Source of the DNA: SIG672 sp045605765
Lineage (GTDB): Bacteria; Bacillota; Clostridia; Oscillospirales; CAG-272
Reading direction: 5' to 3'
DNA: 64,000 nucleotides
Assembly: GCA_045605765.1 (NCBI GenBank)
Contig: JAZUQQ010000004.1
Coordinates: 124,001 to 188,000, forward strand
The notes under the pieces were generated by a model. It did not search any database, had not been told where the DNA came from, and saw only the letters and a list, made by a program, of their open reading frames with translations. Positions 45,483-54,108 of the stretch are shown here, piece after piece. Position 1 is the stretch's first letter. Each line of letters opens with the position of its first letter. Made by a program: the position numbers and the translations under genes.

Positions 45483-46741
45483 TAGCGAGCAACTATCGAA
45501 CGCAAAGCTCGGTAAAGCCACTCGATATCATCTTTCTGAGAAAAAGCACCGAAGCTTACACGGACGCCGCCGCCGCTCTGATAGCTTCCAACTCTGCGGT
45601 GCGCCAAAGGCGCGCAGTGCAATCCACTACGTACACAGACGCCCTGACGGTCAAGATATTCTCCGACATCTTTACAGTGGATTCCTTCAACATTGAAAAG
45701 CATTATTGAGCCGACATTCTCGTTTGGCAAATATATTTTAATACGCGGAAGATTTAAAAGAGCGTTTTTTGCATAAGCAAGAAGCGAGTTTTCGTGTTTT
45801 CCTATATCCGTAGCGCCACGTTCGATAACGTACTTCATTCCCTCGCAAAGACCCGCTATCGCTGGAGTGGGAAGAGTTCCCGCCTCCATACGGTGCGGCA
45901 AAGTATTCGGCATATCGCGCTCGGACGAGCTTGATCCGCTGCCGCCGAAGTAAAATGGACCTATATCTGATGCTTTCACATCATTTCCAAGGACGAGAAG
46001 TCCCGAGCCTTGCGGACCACAAAGTCCCTTATGTCCGGGCGCACATATTGCCCACGCCGAGCATCTTTTTATATCTATATCGCTATTTCCTGCTGACTGA
46101 GATGCATCAACGACGAATTTTATTCCCTTTGATGCGCAGAGCTTTCCGATTTCATCTATGGGAAGCTCGATTGGCGCAATATTAGATTTATGACAGGCCA
46201 CGACGAGGACTGTGTCGCTTCTTATCCTGCTCGTAAGATTTTGCAAGATATTTTCGCTTTTTCCTGCGCTCGGATAGATTTCAAGCGATATTTTTCCTAT
46301 ATCGGCAAGATGAGACACGGGGCGATAGACCGAATTATGCTCTATATCCGATATCAGGACGTGACCGCCGTCTTTTGCTGCCGAGAATATCGCCATATTG
46401 AGAGCTTCTGTGGCGTTATGAGTAAATATCACGTTTTCCGGCTTTGACGACCCGAATATCTGAGCTCCGAGCTCTCTTGCCTCGTTTATCTTCTCGGCCG
46501 CGCGTCTCGACAAGACATGAGATCCTCTGCCCGGATTTCCACCGTACTCGTTTACGGCACGCACCATTTCTTCCCCAACCTCGCGTGGTTTTGGGAAAGA
46601 GGTTGCCGCATTGTCGAGATAGACCCTTCTTTCTGGTTCTCTTGGCATCGCCAAGTTGATTTGGCTAAAACTAGTGTTTTGTCTGTAAATATTTGATGAG
46701 TTACGCTGCATTTCGTAACGGTAATTTGAACTTCTTTTCAT
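45482..46741 (-). CDS. Cysteine desulfurase family protein (group II, SufS/Csd-like)
   Basis: 419 aa. Fold type I PLP enzyme with VYLDNAATSFPKP, FTHNATEALNMAI, the PLP lysine in ICAPGHKGLCGPQGSG and the catalytic Cys loop CVRSGLHCAPLAHR (RxGxHCA, group II pattern). It should release sulfur from cysteine as a persulfide, for Fe-S or thio-cofactor synthesis, but the lack of sufBCD or iscU nearby leaves the target open. An N-terminal tail of about 35 residues is Ser/Asn-rich; translation may begin further in, as ATG at 46741 has only a weak AAAGGG. Confidence 0.88.
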   Translation of the reverse strand: MKRSSNYRYEMQRNSSNIYRQNTSFSQINLAMPREPERRVYLDNAATSFPKPREVGEEMVRAVNEYGGNPGRGSHVLSRRAAEKINEARELGAQIFGSSKPENVIFTHNATEALNMAIFSAAKDGGHVLISDIEHNSVYRPVSHLADIGKISLEIYPSAGKSENILQNLTSRIRSDTVLVVACHKSNIAPIELPIDEIGKLCASKGIKFVVDASQSAGNSDIDIKRCSAWAICAPGHKGLCGPQGSGLLVLGNDVKASDIGPFYFGGSGSSSSERDMPNTLPHRMEAGTLPTPAIAGLCEGMKYVIERGATDIGKHENSLLAYAKNALLNLPRIKIYLPNENVGSIMLFNVEGIHCKDVGEYLDRQGVCVRSGLHCAPLAHRRVGSYQSGGGVRVSFGAFSQKDDIEWLYRALRSIVAR

Positions 46742-46873
46742 AATATAAACATCTACCCTTTCGGCAATATTATTCTCTTATATCTTATGCACACGGAGAT
46801 ACTCACGACACTCAAATCGCCCCTATCACTTTTTTCTTTTCTTTGGCAGATCTAAAAAAATTTAAAAAAGGTC

Positions 46874-46902
46874 TTGACAAGTCCAGTTCAAGGGTTTATA
46901 AT
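46874..46902 (+). promoter_or_regulatory. Promoter of the aromatic operon
   Basis: TTGACA, 17-bp spacer, TATAAT, full consensus. Transcription starts about 55 bp before the leader peptide. Confidence 0.92.
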
Positions 46903-46965
46903 ACAATCAGATAATTTGTCTGCAAATTTTAAAACCCTATTTTCACAAGGAGACACAGTAAGATT

Positions 46966-47055
46966 ATGGCAAATAGTGCTCGCTCTTTCCAGTTTAGCTA
47001 CTTTTATTACTGCTTTATCGGCTATCACGATAAGGCTTTTTGTGGTTGCAACTGA
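46966..47055 (+). CDS. Phe/Tyr-rich leader peptide of the aromatic operon attenuator
   Basis: 29 codons from ATG at 46966, with ACAAGGAGACAC upstream: MANSARSFQFSYFYYCFIGY, then HDKAFCGCN and TGA. Seven of the ten residues 8-17 are Phe or Tyr (F8, F10, Y12, F13, Y14, Y15, F17). Its role is to let the ribosome sense charged tRNA-Phe and tRNA-Tyr, not to make a working protein. A stall at residues 8-17 leaves 47040-47049 free; a ribosome at the stop codon covers it. Confidence 0.88.
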   Translation: MANSARSFQFSYFYYCFIGYHDKAFCGCN

Positions 47056-47131
47056 GAAAGTACGAGTTTTAAGATAATTTTATCCTATAAAATATCGTAT
47101 CCGCAACCACAAGGTTGCGGATTTTTTGTTT
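47040..47131 (+). promoter_or_regulatory. Ribosome-mediated attenuator: alternative antiterminator and terminator
   Basis: Terminator: ATCCGCAACC (47099-47108), loop ACAA, GGTTGCGGAT (47113-47122), then TTTTTTGTTTT. Antiterminator: TTGTGGTTGC at 47040-47049, within the last codons of the leader peptide, pairs perfectly over 10 bp with GCAACCACAA at 47103-47112, which is the left arm and loop of the terminator. The two folds exclude each other. An intermediate stem (ATTTTAT/ATAAAAT) lies at about 47074-47094. Confidence 0.88.
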
Positions 47132-47177
47132 TAAAATTTGCATAATATTTTTCTGTATTAAAAGGAGATTTTTAATC

Positions 47178-48185
47178 ATGGTAGTAGTACTCAGACCCAA
47201 TCCCGAAAAGGAAAAGCTCGACTCTCTTGTAAAATGGCTCGAAAGCAAGAATATTTCGATCCATCAGGTGACGGGTGAATCAAAAGTCATTCTCGGACTT
47301 ATCGGAGATACCTCGAAAATTGACATCGGAATGCTTCACGCGCTTGACATCGTAGAGGACGTAAAGCGAGTAAAAGAGCCTTACAAGAACGCAAACAGAC
47401 AGTTCCACCCTGAGGACACCGTTATCAAGGTGAAGGACACCCAGATCGGCGGCGGAAGCCTCACTATAATGGCAGGTCCCTGTTCAGTCGAGACCGAGGA
47501 GCAGATAATCGAGGTAGCAAAAGCGGTAAAGGCGGCAGGCGCTACGATGCTTCGCGGCGGAAGCTTCAAGCCGAGAACCTCTCCCTACTCATTTCAAGGT
47601 CTCGGTGCTGACGGCCTCGAGCTTTTAAAGCTTGCAAGCCGCGAGACAGGACTTCCTGTAGTTACCGAAATTATGGAGATATCTCAGCTTCCTCTTTTCG
47701 ACGACGTTGACGTAATTCAGGTCGGAACGAGAAACATGCAGAATTTCAACCTGCTTAAAGAGCTTGGCAAGCAGGATAAGCCCGTAATGCTTAAAAGAGG
47801 TATGTCGGCGACCTACGAGGAGCTTCTTATGAGTGCCGAGTACATTATGTCCGAGGGTAATGAAAAAGTCATTCTCTGTGAGAGAGGTATCCGTACCTTC
47901 GAGACCTACACCAGAAACACTCTCGACCTTGCGGCAATTCCAGTACTCAAAAAGCTCACTCACTTTCCGATAATCATCGATCCGAGCCACGCTACGGGAA
48001 AATCTGCTCTCGTTTCCGATCTCGCTATCGCGGCGGTAGCGGCAGGCGCAGACGGACTTATGGTCGAGGTCCACAACGACCCCCAGAAGGCTTGGTGTGA
48101 CGGAGCACAGTCGATAAAGCCTGACACATTTGCCGAGCTTGCAAGAAAAGCTTTTGCTCTCCACGAGTTTATGAAAACTCTTTGA
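47178..48185 (+). CDS. aroF: 3-deoxy-7-phosphoheptulonate (DAHP) synthase
   Basis: 335 aa from ATG at 47178 (AAAGGAGA upstream). First step of the shikimate pathway: phosphoenolpyruvate plus erythrose 4-phosphate gives DAHP. An N-terminal ferredoxin-like regulatory domain (residues 1-70, MVVVLRPNPEKEKLDSLVKW) precedes the barrel with MAGPCSVETEEQ, GATMLRGGSFKPRTSPYSFQG, VIQVGTRNMQNF, KPVMLKRG and IDPSHATGK. This is the Thermotoga-type (class Ib) enzyme. It lies behind the Phe/Tyr attenuator and starts an aroF-tyrA-aroA unit. Confidence 0.95.
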   Translation: MVVVLRPNPEKEKLDSLVKWLESKNISIHQVTGESKVILGLIGDTSKIDIGMLHALDIVEDVKRVKEPYKNANRQFHPEDTVIKVKDTQIGGGSLTIMAGPCSVETEEQIIEVAKAVKAAGATMLRGGSFKPRTSPYSFQGLGADGLELLKLASRETGLPVVTEIMEISQLPLFDDVDVIQVGTRNMQNFNLLKELGKQDKPVMLKRGMSATYEELLMSAEYIMSEGNEKVILCERGIRTFETYTRNTLDLAAIPVLKKLTHFPIIIDPSHATGKSALVSDLAIAAVAAGADGLMVEVHNDPQKAWCDGAQSIKPDTFAELARKAFALHEFMKTL

Positions 48186-48215
48186 TAAGCAGTTGACGAA
48201 AGAAGGTAATTTGAA

Positions 48216-49052
48216 ATGAAAATAGGCATAGTAGGACTAGGACTTATGGGCGGCTCGATCGCCAAAAGCGTAAAGGCAAGGACATCTCACACAGTCTATG
48301 CGACCGATATAAATGAAGAAACTATGCTTCTCGCCCGCCTTTGCGGAGCATATGATGCTCCACTTACCGACGAAAACATCGGAAAGTGTGATCTCGTAAT
48401 AGTTGCGCTTTCCCCGTCTGCCGCCATTTCGTGGGCAAAAGAAAATGCTCCGAAAATGGAGAAGGGTGCGATAATCTCGGACATATGCGGAATAAAGCGC
48501 GCTGTTGTTCCGAAATTCTCCGAAATAGCCGAAAGAAACGGACTTTACTACGTGGGAACTCACCCTATGGCAGGAAAAGAGCGCGGAAAATTTCAGAACT
48601 CAACCAATGACCTTTTCGTCGGCGCATCTATGATACTCGTAGCAGACAAGAACACGCCTATGTCGGCAATGGAAACTCTGTCGACCCTTGCTACCGATAT
48701 CGGATTTGCACGAAACGTATTTTCGACTCCGGATGATCACGATCGGATAATAGCCTACACCTCTCAGCTTCCGCACATCGTTTCAAGTGCGTACATCAAG
48801 TCTCCCGAGGCCCAGCTCAACCGAGGATTTTCGGCTGGAAGCTTTAAGGATCTCTCGAGAGTCGCACTTCTTGACGAGACGATGTGGACCGAGCTCTTTA
48901 TGGCTAACGACGACTATCTCGTAGAGCAGCTCGATATACTTGCCGAAAATCTTCAAAAATATATAACGGCAATAAAAAGCAGAGATGCAGAGGCTCTCAA
49001 AGCACTTCTCAAAGAGGGTCGCGAGCTGAAATCGAGTGCGGGCGGAAACTGA
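48216..49052 (+). CDS. tyrA: Prephenate dehydrogenase
   Basis: 278 aa. NAD(P)-dependent oxidative decarboxylation of prephenate to 4-hydroxyphenylpyruvate on the way to tyrosine. Rossmann motif VGLGLMGGS (about residues 6-14), DICGIKR, the active-site GTHPMAGKERGKFQNS, and the C-terminal helical domain with AYTSQLPHIVSSAY. No ACT domain is attached, so feedback control by tyrosine would have to come from elsewhere, in line with the attenuator. It starts 31 bp after aroF with GAAAGAAGG. Confidence 0.94.
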   Translation: MKIGIVGLGLMGGSIAKSVKARTSHTVYATDINEETMLLARLCGAYDAPLTDENIGKCDLVIVALSPSAAISWAKENAPKMEKGAIISDICGIKRAVVPKFSEIAERNGLYYVGTHPMAGKERGKFQNSTNDLFVGASMILVADKNTPMSAMETLSTLATDIGFARNVFSTPDDHDRIIAYTSQLPHIVSSAYIKSPEAQLNRGFSAGSFKDLSRVALLDETMWTELFMANDDYLVEQLDILAENLQKYITAIKSRDAEALKALLKEGRELKSSAGGN

Positions 49053-49089
49053 TCGAATTACTGATAAATTTCGGAAAGGAAATCCTTTT

Positions 49090-50352
49090 ATGGACTTATC
49101 ATCAAAATTTGATTTGACGGTGGCGGGCGGCGCAAAAGCGCCCACAAGCGCAGTAGCCATACCGTCAAAATCTGAGCTACACAGGCTTCTCATCGCTTGT
49201 GCTCTGTCGGACTCTCCCACCCGTATCGAGTGCTCGCGTTCGATGCGTTCAGAGGATATTGACGCGACTGCCGACTGCCTTATGGCTCTCGGTGCGAAGA
49301 TCTCATTTGGCAACACCTTCATTGACGTTTATCCGATAGAAAAGATTTCCGATTCGCCTGTGCTTAACTGTCGCGAAAGCGGATCAACGCTCCGCTTCAT
49401 GCTACCAATAGCGGCATCGCTCGGAGCAAAAGCGACCTTTGTCGGCGCAGGACGGCTTCCCGAGCGTCCGATCGTCGACCTCACTGCCGTTATGAAGGAG
49501 TGCGGAGTAACCTTTTCTGCGGAAAAGCTTCCCTTCACTCTCGGCGGCAAACTCGTCGCAGGCACTTACGAGATCTCGGGCAAGGTCAGCTCGCAGTATA
49601 TAACGGGACTGCTTTTTGCGCTCTCGCTTATCGACGAATACTCCGAAATAAAGCTCACGAGCGCGCTCGAATCGTCGGCGTACGTTGACATAACCTGTGA
49701 CGTGCTCGAAAAATTCGGCGCAAAGATTGCAAAAGACGGCGAAAAATACTCGCTCATCGGACACACAAGATACATTTCTCCTAAAAAAGTAAACGCTTCG
49801 GGAGATTGGTCAAACGCCTCGTATTTTCTCGCGTCAGGCGCGCTTTTTGCTCCGATAAGGGTTTCAAATCTCGACCTGTTATCCTCGCAGGGGGATATAA
49901 AAATTCTCGAAATACTCGCAGATTTCGGTGCGGATATTGAGATAAACGAGGGAGATATTTTAGTATCTCCGGGTAAAAAAAGAGCGCTGAACGTTGACCT
50001 TTCGCAGATCCCCGATCTGCTTCCCACGCTTGCAGCACTTTCGGTATTTGCAGACGGTGAGAGCGTTTTCTATGGCGGATCGCGGCTTCGTCTGAAAGAA
50101 AGCGATCGAATAAAATCGGTAGCTACGATGGTAAACTCGCTCGGCGGCGAGGCTATCGAAACCAAGGACGGGCTTATCGTGAGAGGCAAAACTCCGATAG
50201 GCGGAGTGGTTGACAGCTTCGGAGATCACAGAATCGTGATGGCGTCATCACTGATCTCGCTCGGTTGCGAAAAAGAGGTCACTATCCTCGGCGCGAACGC
50301 GGTAAGCAAATCGTATCCGACGTTTTTCAAGGAATTTGGAATTGAAACGTAA
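49090..50352 (+). CDS. aroA: 3-phosphoshikimate 1-carboxyvinyltransferase (EPSP synthase)
   Basis: 420 aa from ATG at 49090 (GGAAAGGAAA upstream). Joins shikimate 3-phosphate with phosphoenolpyruvate. Motifs: IPSKSELHRLLIACAL (about residues 23-38), RESGSTLRFMLPIA, KVSSQYITGLLFAL, GDWSNASYFLASGAL, RLRLKESDRIKSV and FGDHRIVMASS. In the region that decides glyphosate response it reads ESGSTLRFMLP, with Ser where class I enzymes have Asn-Ala-Gly-Thr; that fits class II-like Gram-positive enzymes. Last gene of the unit. Confidence 0.94.
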   Translation: MDLSSKFDLTVAGGAKAPTSAVAIPSKSELHRLLIACALSDSPTRIECSRSMRSEDIDATADCLMALGAKISFGNTFIDVYPIEKISDSPVLNCRESGSTLRFMLPIAASLGAKATFVGAGRLPERPIVDLTAVMKECGVTFSAEKLPFTLGGKLVAGTYEISGKVSSQYITGLLFALSLIDEYSEIKLTSALESSAYVDITCDVLEKFGAKIAKDGEKYSLIGHTRYISPKKVNASGDWSNASYFLASGALFAPIRVSNLDLLSSQGDIKILEILADFGADIEINEGDILVSPGKKRALNVDLSQIPDLLPTLAALSVFADGESVFYGGSRLRLKESDRIKSVATMVNSLGGEAIETKDGLIVRGKTPIGGVVDSFGDHRIVMASSLISLGCEKEVTILGANAVSKSYPTFFKEFGIET

Positions 50353-50385
50353 TAAACAACCACGCGTATGCGTGGTTGTTTAAGT
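50353..50385 (+). terminator. Terminator of the aromatic operon
   Basis: AAACAACCACGC/GCGTGGTTGTTT, a 12-bp stem with a four-base loop, directly after the aroA stop; the T-run is TTTAAGTTT. Confidence 0.82.
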
Positions 50386-50419
50386 TTAGAGTGCAACGTT
50401 AAAAGTGCAGAGTTGAAGT

Positions 50420-50450
50420 AAAAACCCACCCTTGCGGGTGGATTTTTTGT
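50420..50450. terminator. Second, bidirectional hairpin between aroA and the XRE-TPR gene
   Basis: CCACCC/GGGTGG stem with loop TTGC, six T on the plus side and a TTTT run on the minus side. Confidence 0.7.
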
Positions 50451-50457
50451 GTGGATA

Positions 50458-51390
50458 CTATGCCTGAATTTTGTTTTCAATTTCCTTGGCATACCCCAAA
50501 GCCTGCTCTGCCTCTACGTCATACCCGTTTTTGCGATGGGTATCCGCAATTTCCAAATAAAGCTGATATGCCTCTTTGAATTTTTCAAGTTTCCTATAAC
50601 ACCAAGCGATCTGATATTTTTCATCGCAAAAAGGTGTTCCGATTTTTCCCGATCTTTCAAAACATTCAATAGCCTTTTCATATTTTTCCATACTGAAATA
50701 AACAAGTCCTTCAAGCAAATACAGTTCCCAATTGTCGGGATATTTTCGTAAAGCATCAGCGCAAACAGAAAGTGCCTTTTCATACTGCTTTGCCAGATCG
50801 TATGCTTCTATAAGCAGACACCATTCTCTCTCGTCAAGTTTTCCGCCCGACTTATCCATATTACGCTGACGCTCTTTTAAAACCTCTTCGCCCTTTCCAA
50901 GATAAAAGAGCATGCACTGTTTCATTGTTGCCGCTCGTCTGTACGGTAACGAATTTTTATCCGTTTTATCAGACAAAACCTCATCAAACCATTTAAGCGC
51001 CTCTTTTTCACAATCGTACATCATCTTCAAATGGAGCCAGCCGTAGTTCCACTTGTCGTACATCGACAATTCTCCCGATCTCATCAGTTTTTGATATTCA
51101 AGACGACATCTTAAAAAATCCTCGGGGTCTTCGCTTATTTCATAGAGCGATGATAACCTTTGTGCATAATTTTCGTAAGCGACCGATTGTTTCTTAAAAA
51201 GATCATCTACAATAACGCCATAAAGCTTTGCAATTTCGGGAAGCAGCAGTACGTCCGGCAGGGTGGTTCCGCATTCCCACCTTGATACGCTTTGAGATGT
51301 TACACAAAGCTTTTCGGCAACCTCCTCCTGCGTGTATTTTTTTGCCAATCTAAACTTTTTCATATTTTCGGAAAACACGGTTGAATTCAT
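50458..51390 (-). CDS. XRE-family transcriptional regulator with TPR-like repeats
   Basis: 310 aa. The N-terminal helix-turn-helix (residues 8-62, FRLAKKYTQEEVAEKLCVTS, QSVSRWECGTTLPDVLLLPEIAKLYGV) binds DNA. The rest is helical and repetitive (LAKQYEKALSVCADALRKYP, LEGLVYFSMEKYEKAIECFE, CYRKLEKFKEAYQLYLEIAD), as in TPR regulators that respond to peptides or partner proteins (Rgg/PlcR-like plan). The DNA-binding opening is of the type common in clostridial stand-alone regulators. AAAAGGAGG precedes the ATG. Target unknown. Confidence 0.85.
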   Translation of the reverse strand: MNSTVFSENMKKFRLAKKYTQEEVAEKLCVTSQSVSRWECGTTLPDVLLLPEIAKLYGVIVDDLFKKQSVAYENYAQRLSSLYEISEDPEDFLRCRLEYQKLMRSGELSMYDKWNYGWLHLKMMYDCEKEALKWFDEVLSDKTDKNSLPYRRAATMKQCMLFYLGKGEEVLKERQRNMDKSGGKLDEREWCLLIEAYDLAKQYEKALSVCADALRKYPDNWELYLLEGLVYFSMEKYEKAIECFERSGKIGTPFCDEKYQIAWCYRKLEKFKEAYQLYLEIADTHRKNGYDVEAEQALGYAKEIENKIQA

Positions 51391-51429
51391 ATAAAGCCTC
51401 CTTTTTGTTTTTTGTAAGCTTACGGCTAT

Positions 51430-51458
51430 ATTATAGCAACAATGAAATAAAATGACAA
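51430..51458 (-). promoter_or_regulatory. Promoter for XRE-TPR regulator
   Basis: Minus-strand TTGTCA, 17-bp spacer, TATAAT. Confidence 0.75.
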
Positions 51459-51500
51459 CATCTCATTTTATGATTAAACTCTTATTTTATGCATAGAAAA

Positions 51501-51568
51501 GCGGAGATGAGGTCGAGGGAACCCTCTCACCCGCTTGTGCGGGAGCTCTCTCAAAGGGAGAGCCTTGA
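51501..51568. repeat. Intergenic palindromic element
   Basis: Includes CCCGC/GCGGG (loop TTGT) flanked by AACCCTCTCA and AGCTCTCTCAAAGGGAGAGC. It resembles the short repeats (ACCCTCTCA..AAAGGGAGAGCC) often scattered in gut Clostridia genomes, although only one copy lies in this window. Confidence 0.5.
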
Positions 51569-51614
51569 AACATTTTCGAGTGCAGAGCAAAACTCATTAA
51601 CGGTGATATTTCCC

Positions 51615-51643
51615 TTGACATCTTACCTTCAAAATGCTATAAT
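51615..51643 (+). promoter_or_regulatory. Promoter for methyltransferase-like gene
   Basis: TTGACA, 17-bp spacer, TATAAT: full consensus, 32 bp upstream of the GTG start. Confidence 0.9.
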
Positions 51644-51675
51644 TCGAGTATACAAATCACGAAAGGAAGAAAGAC

Positions 51676-52743
51676 GTGAACGGCAGATTTTCAGTAGACG
51701 ACAGAGCAAAGCTGAGTGCGCTTGAGATCACAAGGAGGCGCAATTTCAGACTGCTTGATCTTTACAGTAATTTTCTGAATTTAGAGCCAGATTTTATCAA
51801 AAAGGATCTGATCGACGAGCTCGTTTCCGACTGCGGCGTATCCGTGCTCGAAGCATATACGGCAGTCCTTGCCGCCGCTTTTGACATAGACTCGGACGAG
51901 CGTGACGAGGATCTGATATTTGAAAACGAATATCTGCGCCCCTCAGTCGAGATGCTCGATCCGTCACTTTACAAAAGCTCTTCCTATATTCAAAAGATAA
52001 AGTTTCCGACCGTAAAACGCTCAAACTGGGAGATGAGAACAAGTTCCTACGCCCCGTTTGAAGCCTTTGTCTGCCGCGAGATAACCGTAGAAAACGATAT
52101 GAAGGAGCTCCCGCACATCGGATTTTTTGCAGAAAAATTCGATTTTCCCGCGGTTTTCGAAAACGGCAGAGAGTGGATGACCGTAACCCCCAACGAAATC
52201 GAAACGATGAGAGTCCCCATTGAGCAGGCGCACGGCAGAGTCATAACTCTCGGACTCGGGCTCGGATATTTCACACATCAAGCCTCCGAAAAGGAAAACG
52301 TCACCTCGGTCACCGTGATAGAACGCGACGAGAGTGTCATCTCGCTCTTCAAAGAATTTATCCTTCCGCAGTTCGAGCACGCCAAGAAAGTCGAAATAAT
52401 CTGCGCAGACGCGCTGGATTACCTCGAAAAGAACGATCCTGAAGAAAAATTCGACTTTATGTTTGCCGATCTCTGGCACGATTCGTCGGACGGTCTTGGA
52501 CTTTATATAAAGCTCAAAGCTCTCGAAAAAAAGCAAAAAAGAGAGGAAAAATCCTCTCTTGTCCGCAGATATTGGATAGAAAATTCAATAATTTCGCGTC
52601 TTCGCTGGCTCATATACTTCGAAGTCGTCCTTGGTGAAAGCGAAAAAAAACTCGATATCGGATCGTACGACGCCCTGATAAAGCTTCTCTCAAACGAGTC
52701 GCTTACAAACATCGCTCCCGACATAAAAAACATTTCGTTATAG
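51676..52743 (+). CDS. SAM-dependent methyltransferase-like (spermidine synthase fold) protein
   Basis: 355 aa. GTG start at 51676 after GAAAGGAAG. A helical N-terminal domain (1-180) of no known family precedes a Rossmann methyltransferase core: VITLGLGLGYFTHQAS (motif I, about 189-204), VTVIERDESVISLF (acidic ribose loop), CADALDYLE and FDFMFADLWHD. A hydrophilic C-terminal part of 60 residues follows. The class I motif is clear but the substrate is not; members with this motif order are often near-orphan enzymes. The last six bases overlap the end of mrnC on the other strand. Confidence 0.72.
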   Translation: MNGRFSVDDRAKLSALEITRRRNFRLLDLYSNFLNLEPDFIKKDLIDELVSDCGVSVLEAYTAVLAAAFDIDSDERDEDLIFENEYLRPSVEMLDPSLYKSSSYIQKIKFPTVKRSNWEMRTSSYAPFEAFVCREITVENDMKELPHIGFFAEKFDFPAVFENGREWMTVTPNEIETMRVPIEQAHGRVITLGLGLGYFTHQASEKENVTSVTVIERDESVISLFKEFILPQFEHAKKVEIICADALDYLEKNDPEEKFDFMFADLWHDSSDGLGLYIKLKALEKKQKREEKSSLVRRYWIENSIISRLRWLIYFEVVLGESEKKLDIGSYDALIKLLSNESLTNIAPDIKNISL

Positions 52744-53130
52744 CTCGCCGTCCTCGGGATACGCGACCGAAAAGAGATATTTAAGCCTCTCGTGTTCGCC
52801 CGAAAGCCAGAGGTGACCAAAAAGTGCTTCAAAGCCGGTCGCACGTCTGTACTGACCTGCCGATGCGCTTTTCGGTATGCTAGCGCTATGTTGATTTCTG
52901 CCGCGCTTATATATTTCCGTTTCCTTTTCGGAAAGCACGGGAAGAAGACGCTCGATTGCCTCAGACTGCGCTACCGCAGTTACGAAATTCAGAGCCTCTT
53001 TATTAAGATTACCCGCGCCGCGTATTCCCTTTTCAACAAGACGCTGTCTTGTCAGAATTTCGGTGACCGCATCTCCGAGATACGCAAGCTCGCAGGAGCT
53101 GATCTCGCCGTGCAAAATATTTTCACTCAT
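52738..53130 (-). CDS. mrnC: Mini-ribonuclease III
   Basis: 130 aa. Homodimeric RNase III-like enzyme without the dsRNA-binding domain; it matures 23S rRNA in Bacillus. Motifs: ELAYLGDAVTEIL (acidic catalytic site, about residues 15-27) and RRATGFEALFGHLWLSGEHERL (second catalytic Glu). The RNQHSASIPKSAS segment is typical. The ATG at 53130 has only a weak AGGGA. In Bacillus it sits by cysS; here it stands alone, with the methyltransferase-like gene convergent and thyX divergent. Confidence 0.92.
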   Translation of the reverse strand: MSENILHGEISSCELAYLGDAVTEILTRQRLVEKGIRGAGNLNKEALNFVTAVAQSEAIERLLPVLSEKETEIYKRGRNQHSASIPKSASAGQYRRATGFEALFGHLWLSGEHERLKYLFSVAYPEDGEL

Positions 53131-53242
53131 TTACAAAAATCCCTTTTCTTTGTTGCTTGCAAAGATTATACCGCGAAAACGCGCTTTTGTCAACCAAAAG
53201 AACACGTTTTCGCGATTTTTGTTTTCTTTTTCAATTTTATTG

Positions 53243-53271
53243 TTGAAATAAGTATAAAATTATGCTATACT
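53243..53271 (+). promoter_or_regulatory. Promoter for thyX
   Basis: TTGAAA, 17-bp spacer, TATACT, ending 36 bp before the ATG. Confidence 0.75.
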
Positions 53272-53306
53272 TAAATAGATTATTTATTTTAAGTGAGGAA
53301 ATTAAA

Positions 53307-54065
53307 ATGAAGGTAGAACTTCTTGCATATACCCCTGATGCCGACAAGCTCGTTTCTGCGGCGGCGAAGCTGTGCTACGCAAAGAGCAACATCGATACTC
53401 TTATGGAAAATCTCACACCCGAAAAGGTCGCAGAGTTTCTCGACACACTCACAAAGCTCGGACACGAAAGTCCTGTCGAGCACGCTTCGTTCACCTTCGG
53501 TATTGAAGGCGTTTCGCGCACTCTTCTTGCTCAGATAACAAGACACCGCATAGCCTCATTCTCAGTACAAAGCCAAAGATACGTCGAAAAGAGCGGATTT
53601 GAATACATAATGCCGCCCGAAATTGCATCTATCCCCGAAGCAAAGGAGCTTTTCGAAGAGGAAATGCGCCGCGATGCCGAGGCTTACAGCCGTCTGCGAG
53701 AACTTCTCATCAAAAAGCATACCGAAGCCTTTATCGCCGAGGGTATGGACGAAAAAGAGGCTCTCCGCGCGGCAGGCAAAAAGGCTAACGAGGACGCGAG
53801 ATTCGTACTTCCCAATGCTTGCGACACACGCATTATAATGACGATGAACACTCGCTCACTCTATAATTTCTTTGAGCTTCGCTGCTGCACACGCGCACAG
53901 TGGGAGATAAGAGCTCTCGCCATCGAGATGCTAAGACTCGTCAAGGGTGTCGCTCCCCTTCTCTTCTCGGCGGCAGGACCTGCCTGCGTCAAGGGCAAAT
54001 GCTCGGAAGGTCCGATGTCCTGCGGAAAAGCACTCGAAATGCGCAAATTTTTCAAGGGACTTTGA
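53307..54065 (+). CDS. thyX: FAD-dependent thymidylate synthase ThyX
   Basis: 252 aa from ATG at 53307 (AAGTGAGGAAA). Makes dTMP from dUMP with methylene-tetrahydrofolate, FAD and NADPH. The ThyX signature RHRIASFSVQSQRY (RHRxxS..S.RY) is at residues 79-92, with HASFTFGIEGVSR before it and NTRSLYNFFELRCCTRAQWEIR later. Use of ThyX in place of ThyA is common in anaerobic Clostridia. A C-terminal Cys-rich stretch (GPACVKGKCSEGPMSCGK) goes beyond the core and may bind a metal or act in redox control. Confidence 0.95.
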   Translation: MKVELLAYTPDADKLVSAAAKLCYAKSNIDTLMENLTPEKVAEFLDTLTKLGHESPVEHASFTFGIEGVSRTLLAQITRHRIASFSVQSQRYVEKSGFEYIMPPEIASIPEAKELFEEEMRRDAEAYSRLRELLIKKHTEAFIAEGMDEKEALRAAGKKANEDARFVLPNACDTRIIMTMNTRSLYNFFELRCCTRAQWEIRALAIEMLRLVKGVAPLLFSAAGPACVKGKCSEGPMSCGKALEMRKFFKGL

Positions 54066-54108
54066 TTTATCTGCTGTATCTTAAATTATTTTTAAACCAA
54101 CAGTTTTT

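Noticed and set aside
45316..45696. 126-codon plus-strand frame beginning in the XRE remnant
   Set aside because: Only its first part is XRE; the rest is antisense to the cysteine desulfurase and lies past a hairpin.
46904..47177. T-box riboswitch in front of aroF
   Set aside because: No specifier loop or TGG-containing T-box sequence was found; the leader peptide and alternative hairpins explain the region better.
52738..52743. Six-base overlap of the convergent methyltransferase-like and mrnC genes as a regulatory device
   Set aside because: Short tail-to-tail overlaps are common and nothing else marks the site.
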